Part shown: in pieces, positions 60,447 to 64,000 of the stretch
Layout of the letters: each line of letters starts with the position of its first letter
Position numbering within the stretch: position 1 is the stretch's first letter
From: Actinoplanes missouriensis 431
Lineage (GTDB): Bacteria; Actinomycetota; Actinomycetes; Mycobacteriales; Micromonosporaceae
Assembly: GCF_000284295.1 (NCBI RefSeq)
Contig: NC_017093.1
Coordinates: 5,518,001-5,582,000, forward strand
DNA: 64,000 nt
Reading direction: 5' to 3'
Program-made: the position numbers and the translations under genes
Notes under the pieces: model-generated
Seen by the model: only the letters and a program-made list of their open reading frames with translations
Database searches by the model: none
Told to the model about the DNA's origin: nothing

Positions 60447-61147
60447 GCGACCTTCAACCTGGTGCGGCGTCCTCGTCGGGGGCTGTCCCCTCTGCCGGTG
60501 GCGGCTCGCCGATCCGTGTGCTCATCGCTGACGACCAGGCGATGGTCCGGACCGGCTTCGGCATGATCATCGGGGCGCAGCCGGACATGGAGGTGGTCGG
60601 CGAGGCGTCCGACGGCGTGGAGGCGGTCGCGGCGGCCCGCCGGCTCCGGCCGGACGTGGCGCTGCTCGACATCCGGATGCCGAAGATGGACGGCCTGCAG
60701 GCACTGAAACTCCTCGCCGGGCCGGGTGTCGCCGATCCGGTCAAGGTCGTCGTGGTCACCACGTTCGACCTCGACGAGTACGTGCATGCGGCGCTCCGCG
60801 GCGGCGCGGCCGGCTTCCTGCTCAAGGACTCCGGCCCGGCGCTGCTGGTCGAGGCGGTGCGGGCGGCCGTCTCGGGCGACGCGCTGATCAGCCCGTCGGT
60901 GACCGTGCGCCTGCTCAAGCACCTCGCCACCCCGGCGCAGCCGGCGGACGACAGCGGCCTCTCCCCGCGCGAGCTGGACGTGGTGCGGCTGACCGCGCGC
61001 GGCGCCACCAACGCCGAGATCGCCAATGAGCTGTTCATCTCGATCGGCACGGTGAAGACGCACCTCGGCAGCGTCCACGCGAAGCTCGGCACCCGCAACC
61101 GCGTGGAGATCGCGGCGTGGGCCTGGGAGCGCCGCCTCCTGGGCTGA
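60443..61147 (+). CDS. NarL/LuxR-family response regulator
   Basis: A 234-residue regulator. Receiver: VLIADDQAMVRTGF, acceptor Asp in VALLDIRMPKMDG, conserved Lys LLKDSG. LuxR-type HTH at residues 170-230: LSPRELDVVRLTARGATNAEIANELFI. The GTG start at 60443 overlaps the kinase stop. It probably controls the divergent ABC operon. Followed by a symmetric hairpin. Confidence 0.95.
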   Translation: MSDLQPGAASSSGAVPSAGGGSPIRVLIADDQAMVRTGFGMIIGAQPDMEVVGEASDGVEAVAAARRLRPDVALLDIRMPKMDGLQALKLLAGPGVADPVKVVVVTTFDLDEYVHAALRGGAAGFLLKDSGPALLVEAVRAAVSGDALISPSVTVRLLKHLATPAQPADDSGLSPRELDVVRLTARGATNAEIANELFISIGTVKTHLGSVHAKLGTRNRVEIAAWAWERRLLG

Positions 61148-61157
61148 CCCTCTCCCT

Positions 61158-61187
61158 CACCGCCGCGCCGCCCGCGGCGCGGCGGTG
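61158..61187. terminator. Bidirectional terminator hairpin
   Basis: A 13-bp perfect GC stem with CCCG loop sits between the convergent response-regulator and sulfotransferase genes. Confidence 0.72.
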
Positions 61188-61190
61188 GGG

Positions 61191-62189
61191 TCAGGCCGAG
61201 CGCTGGCGGGTGGTGAGGCGGGCTGCCACCGGGGGCTCGCCGTGGCCGGTTCGGACCTGGGTCCACAGGTCCTTCGCCACGTTGCGGGCCGGGGCCAGCC
61301 GGTGCCGGGCGATCAGCCGCGCGTCGGCGCGCATCCGGGCGCTGCGGGGCACCGGCAGCGACGGCAGGTAGCCGAACTTCGCGAGACGGTCGCCGAACGC
61401 GGTCTCGCAGCGGCGCACCTCCTCCTCGGTGAGCCGGGACCGCCAGCTCGCCACCCGCTCGGTGGTCGGCGCCTTGTGGGTCATCGTGTGCCAGGTCTTC
61501 CACTCCGGGACGGCGACCGAGGCGAGCTGGTTCGGCCGGGTCATCGCCGGCTCGAACTCCTCCTCCAGGAACGCGCAGATCTTCCGCAGGTGCGGTTCCG
61601 GGTCGGCGACCAGGTCCTCGTAGCGGACCTGGTGGAAGACGTCCGCCGGGTAGCGCCGGGCGGCGAGCAGGGACGCGTCGGCGGACTGCGACCAGTAGTC
61701 GATCAGCGTGTCGAAGTCGGCCGGTTTCCAGGGGGTCTCCTTGAGGGAGGAGACGCAGTCCCGGCCGTCGCGCATGATGTTGATGATCTGGGCGTCCGGG
61801 AAGAGCCGCAGGATGGTCGGCAGGTGGCGCAGGTAGAGCGGGCGCTTGTCGCCCCAGCGGGGCTTGCCGAACCGGTCCGCGTACATCGTGAAGACGGTGC
61901 CGAACGCGGAGCCGAGCGTCGGCGGGGCGGCCACGACGGCGTCCACCACCGCGTCCGGGTCCAGGCCCAGGTCGCCGAACTGCGACGTCCCCACGATCCA
62001 GTCGGCGAGCGCGCGGCGGCGGGTCTCGTCGGTCAGGTCGCCGAACTCGGCGCGCTTGCCGTACCCGGCCAGCAGGAACCGGGTCTCCGGCGGGATCGCG
62101 ATCCGGGAGTGCGCGTGCAGCATCAGCTGGAGCATGGTGGTGCCCGAGCGGGGGCAGCCGACCACGAAGACCGGGCGATCACTGGACAT
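61191..62189 (-). CDS. Sulfotransferase family protein
   Basis: A 332-residue sulfotransferase. The PAPS 5'-phosphosulfate loop is FVVGCPRSGTTMLQ near residue 10, and the 3'-phosphate motif is NIMRDGRDCVSSLKE near residue 165. The C-terminal basic region fits the family. The acceptor is unknown (glycolipid or protein). The ATG at 62189 is preferred over the upstream GTG because the P-loop follows immediately and TACGGT ends 7 nt before it. Confidence 0.92.
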   Translation of the reverse strand: MSSDRPVFVVGCPRSGTTMLQLMLHAHSRIAIPPETRFLLAGYGKRAEFGDLTDETRRRALADWIVGTSQFGDLGLDPDAVVDAVVAAPPTLGSAFGTVFTMYADRFGKPRWGDKRPLYLRHLPTILRLFPDAQIINIMRDGRDCVSSLKETPWKPADFDTLIDYWSQSADASLLAARRYPADVFHQVRYEDLVADPEPHLRKICAFLEEEFEPAMTRPNQLASVAVPEWKTWHTMTHKAPTTERVASWRSRLTEEEVRRCETAFGDRLAKFGYLPSLPVPRSARMRADARLIARHRLAPARNVAKDLWTQVRTGHGEPPVAARLTTRQRSA

Positions 62190-62196
62190 GACGACC

Positions 62197-62202
62197 ACCG
62201 TA
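62197..62202 (-). promoter_or_regulatory. Candidate leaderless -10 box of the sulfotransferase gene
   Basis: On the minus strand TACGGT ends 7 nt before the ATG at 62189; no Shine-Dalgarno. Confidence 0.5.
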
Positions 62203-62328
62203 AATACCCCGCGACGCCATGACGCTCCTTTCGCGATCTCCCCGGCGATCTTGGATACCAGGAAAAGATTTCGCAAAGTCTCTGTGCAGGGCGGATGCAC
62301 ACGCTGTCGTGACGCTGAGAGTTACCTG

Positions 62329-63216
62329 TCAATCTTGACCCACGAGGTGAAGTTCCCCGGCCGGGACGCGCGCCGGGCGGGTGGAGAGCCAGCAGCCGGC
62401 CACGATCAGGGCGAAGCCGGCCATTGTCGCGGCACCGATCTCCTCGTTCAGCAGGACCACGCCGAGGAGAAGAGCGACAACCGGATTGACGTACGTGACG
62501 AGGCCCGCCCGACTCGACCCGGCGAGGACGATCAGCCGGTAGAAGGCGAGCAGCGCCACCGCGGTGCACAGCACGCCGAGCGCCACCAGCGCGGACCACG
62601 CGTCGGTGCTGACCGGCTCGGAGGGGAGCCGGAGCAGGGCGAACGGCAGCAGCACCACCGTGGTGATGACCGTGGTGCCCACGGTCAGCGCCTCCGGCGG
62701 GATGTCCGAGGCCGTCCGCTGCACCAGTATCGTCGCGACCGCGTAGCTGATCGCGGCGAGCAGCACCATCCCGGTGCCGAGCAGGCCGTACCCGTCGCCG
62801 GAGACGTCCAGTCCGACGAGCACCACCACGCCGGTGAAGCCGATCGCCAGGCCGGCGGCCCGGAGCGGGGTGAGGGGTTCGGCGCGGGACAGCAGCAGCG
62901 CGATCACGACCGGCTCGACGGCGATCAGGATGCCGGTGAGCGACGAGGAGATGTGCTGTTCCCCGTACGTGAGGAGGGTGAACGGCACGACGATGTGCAC
63001 CATCGCGATCAGCGTGACCACCCCCAGCCGGCCGCGCAGCGCCCCGAGCGTGCCGCGAGCCAGGGCGATCGGGATGAGCACGGCCGCCGCGATGGCGGTG
63101 CGCCCGGCGACCACGAGAACGGGCGAGAGGTCCTCGATCGCGATCTTGATGAGGAAGTACGGGATTCCCCAGAGGACGGAGACCAGGACGAAGAGCAACC
63201 AGGCGAGACGATTCAC
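62329..63216 (-). CDS. EamA/DMT-family transporter
   Basis: A 295-residue membrane protein with ten helices in two EamA repeats: SVLWGIPYFLIKIAI at the start, and SYAVATILVQR plus GLVTYVNPVVALLLGVVLLNE in the second half. Such proteins export amino acids or metabolites. The GTG at 63216 is chosen because the first helix begins directly after it. Divergent from a LysR regulator with a 70-nt gap, so that regulator probably controls it. Confidence 0.92.
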   Translation of the reverse strand: MNRLAWLLFVLVSVLWGIPYFLIKIAIEDLSPVLVVAGRTAIAAAVLIPIALARGTLGALRGRLGVVTLIAMVHIVVPFTLLTYGEQHISSSLTGILIAVEPVVIALLLSRAEPLTPLRAAGLAIGFTGVVVLVGLDVSGDGYGLLGTGMVLLAAISYAVATILVQRTASDIPPEALTVGTTVITTVVLLPFALLRLPSEPVSTDAWSALVALGVLCTAVALLAFYRLIVLAGSSRAGLVTYVNPVVALLLGVVLLNEEIGAATMAGFALIVAGCWLSTRPARVPAGELHLVGQD

Positions 63217-63286
63217 GACCTGAGCCTCACCCCGTACGGTGATAAGCGGTAGTGACAACCTGCTGTTGGCGTTTTAAGGAAAACTG

Positions 63287-64000
63287 ATGATCGACGCGCG
63301 TCGCCTCCAGATGCTGGCCGAGGTCGCCCGGCACGGCAGCTTCAACCGGGCCGCCGCTGAGCTGCGGCTCACCCCGTCCGCGGTGTCCCAGCAGATCAGC
63401 GCCCTGGAACGGGCCGTCGGCACGCCCGTGGTGCGGCGCAGCACCCGGGGCGTCGAGCTGACCGACGCCGGCCGGGTCCTCGTCGAGACGGCCGAGTCGA
63501 TCGCCGCCGAGCTGCTCTGCGCGCAGGCCGAGATCGAGAGGATCGCGGCGGCACGGACCGCGCGGCTCACCGTGGCCACCTTCACCAGCGGCGGCCAGCG
63601 GCTGCTGCCGCCGGCGCTCACCCGGTTCACCGCGGAGCATCCCGGCGCCGACCTCACCGTGATCGAGAGCGAGCCGCAGGAGAGCCTCGGGCTGGTCCGG
63701 ACCGGGGCCGCCGACATGGCGCTCGCCTACCACTACGACGGGCCTCCACCGATGCCGCCGGGCCTGGTCTGGACGCCGCTGGTCGAGGACCCGATGTGGA
63801 TCGTCTTCCCGGACGGGCACCCGCTCGCCGACCGGTCGTCGATCACCATCGCCGAGCTCGCCGGCGAGCGCTGGGTGCACGGCTGCCTCGTCGTCGGCGA
63901 CATGCTGGACCACTACGCGGCGATGGCCGGGTTCGAGGTCCGCGCCGCCTGCCGGGGCACCGATTACCAGTTCGCCCAGTCGCTGGTCCGGGCCGGCGTC
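63287..64000 (+). CDS. LysR-family transcriptional regulator, 3' end cut by window edge
   Basis: The first 238 codons are present. The N-terminal winged HTH is DARRLQMLAEVARHGSFNRAAAELRLTPSAVSQQISALE, and the substrate-binding domain starts near residue 90 (RLTVATFTSGGQRLLPPAL). AAGGA lies 6 nt before the ATG. It is divergent from the EamA transporter gene, the classic regulator-target layout; the inducer is unknown. Confidence 0.95.
   Translation, partial: MIDARRLQMLAEVARHGSFNRAAAELRLTPSAVSQQISALERAVGTPVVRRSTRGVELTDAGRVLVETAESIAAELLCAQAEIERIAAARTARLTVATFTSGGQRLLPPALTRFTAEHPGADLTVIESEPQESLGLVRTGAADMALAYHYDGPPPMPPGLVWTPLVEDPMWIVFPDGHPLADRSSITIAELAGERWVHGCLVVGDMLDHYAAMAGFEVRAACRGTDYQFAQSLVRAGV

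Overview
This window comes from the chromosome of a very GC-rich actinobacterium. Three things point there: codons end in G/C almost everywhere, GTG starts are frequent, and typical actinobacterial families are present (GlgC/GlgM-type glycogen genes, a ROK kinase, an F420/FMN split-barrel protein, Tat-exported DUF1800/DUF1501 proteins and an AA10 LPMO). The gene mix suits a Micromonosporaceae member such as Actinoplanes, but that placement is inference. I see no rRNA, tRNA, insertion sequence, prophage or CRISPR array.

Layout. 1-4.9 kb: divergent glycogen genes; glgA/glgM leads a coupled minus-strand operon with a GHL10 glycosidase and an S33 peptidase, and glgC runs the other way. 4.9-9.3 kb: an AraC regulator, a DUF4331 module (small Tat protein, DUF4331 protein, His-rich protein) and an LPMO. 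9.5-13.2 kb: FKBP isomerase, a BrnT-like/RHH toxin-antitoxin-like pair, a lipoprotein, an S4 RNA-binding protein and a YcnI-like protein. 13.3-17.4 kb: DHH phosphoesterase, zwf, STAS protein and ROK kinase. 17.5-20.3 kb: DUF1800/DUF1501 pair. 20.8-27.4 kb: a pentose operon (LacI regulator, araA, ChvE-type binding protein, ATPase, permease) with two near-identical palindromic operators and a strong terminator. 27.5-32 kb: DUF2252, PPOX, an astacin-like protease and pirin. 32.6-37.9 kb: a 1,416-residue low-complexity protein with a C-terminal TPR-like domain, next to a membrane diguanylate cyclase. 37.9-41.1 kb: MacAB-like efflux system. 41.2-44.2 kb: L,D-transpeptidase, CAP protein and acyltransferase. 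44.4-53.4 kb: an uninterrupted, translationally coupled chemosensory operon. 53.4-61.1 kb: PGRP amidase, FtsX-type ABC transporter and a divergent two-component system. 61.2-64 kb: sulfotransferase, DMT exporter and a truncated LysR gene.

The most notable system is the seven-gene chemosensory operon: CheW, CheR-TPR, CheW, MCP, CheA-REC, CheB, then REC-REC-pseudoREC-histidine kinase. Its order matches the Wsp/alternative-cellular-function class, but the GGDEF output protein is replaced by a multi-receiver histidine kinase.

Across the window, thirteen genes have a TANNNT -10 box ending 6-8 nt before the start codon with no Shine-Dalgarno, which suggests widespread leaderless transcription. Many neighbouring genes overlap by ATGA or GTGA, so translational coupling is the rule inside operons.
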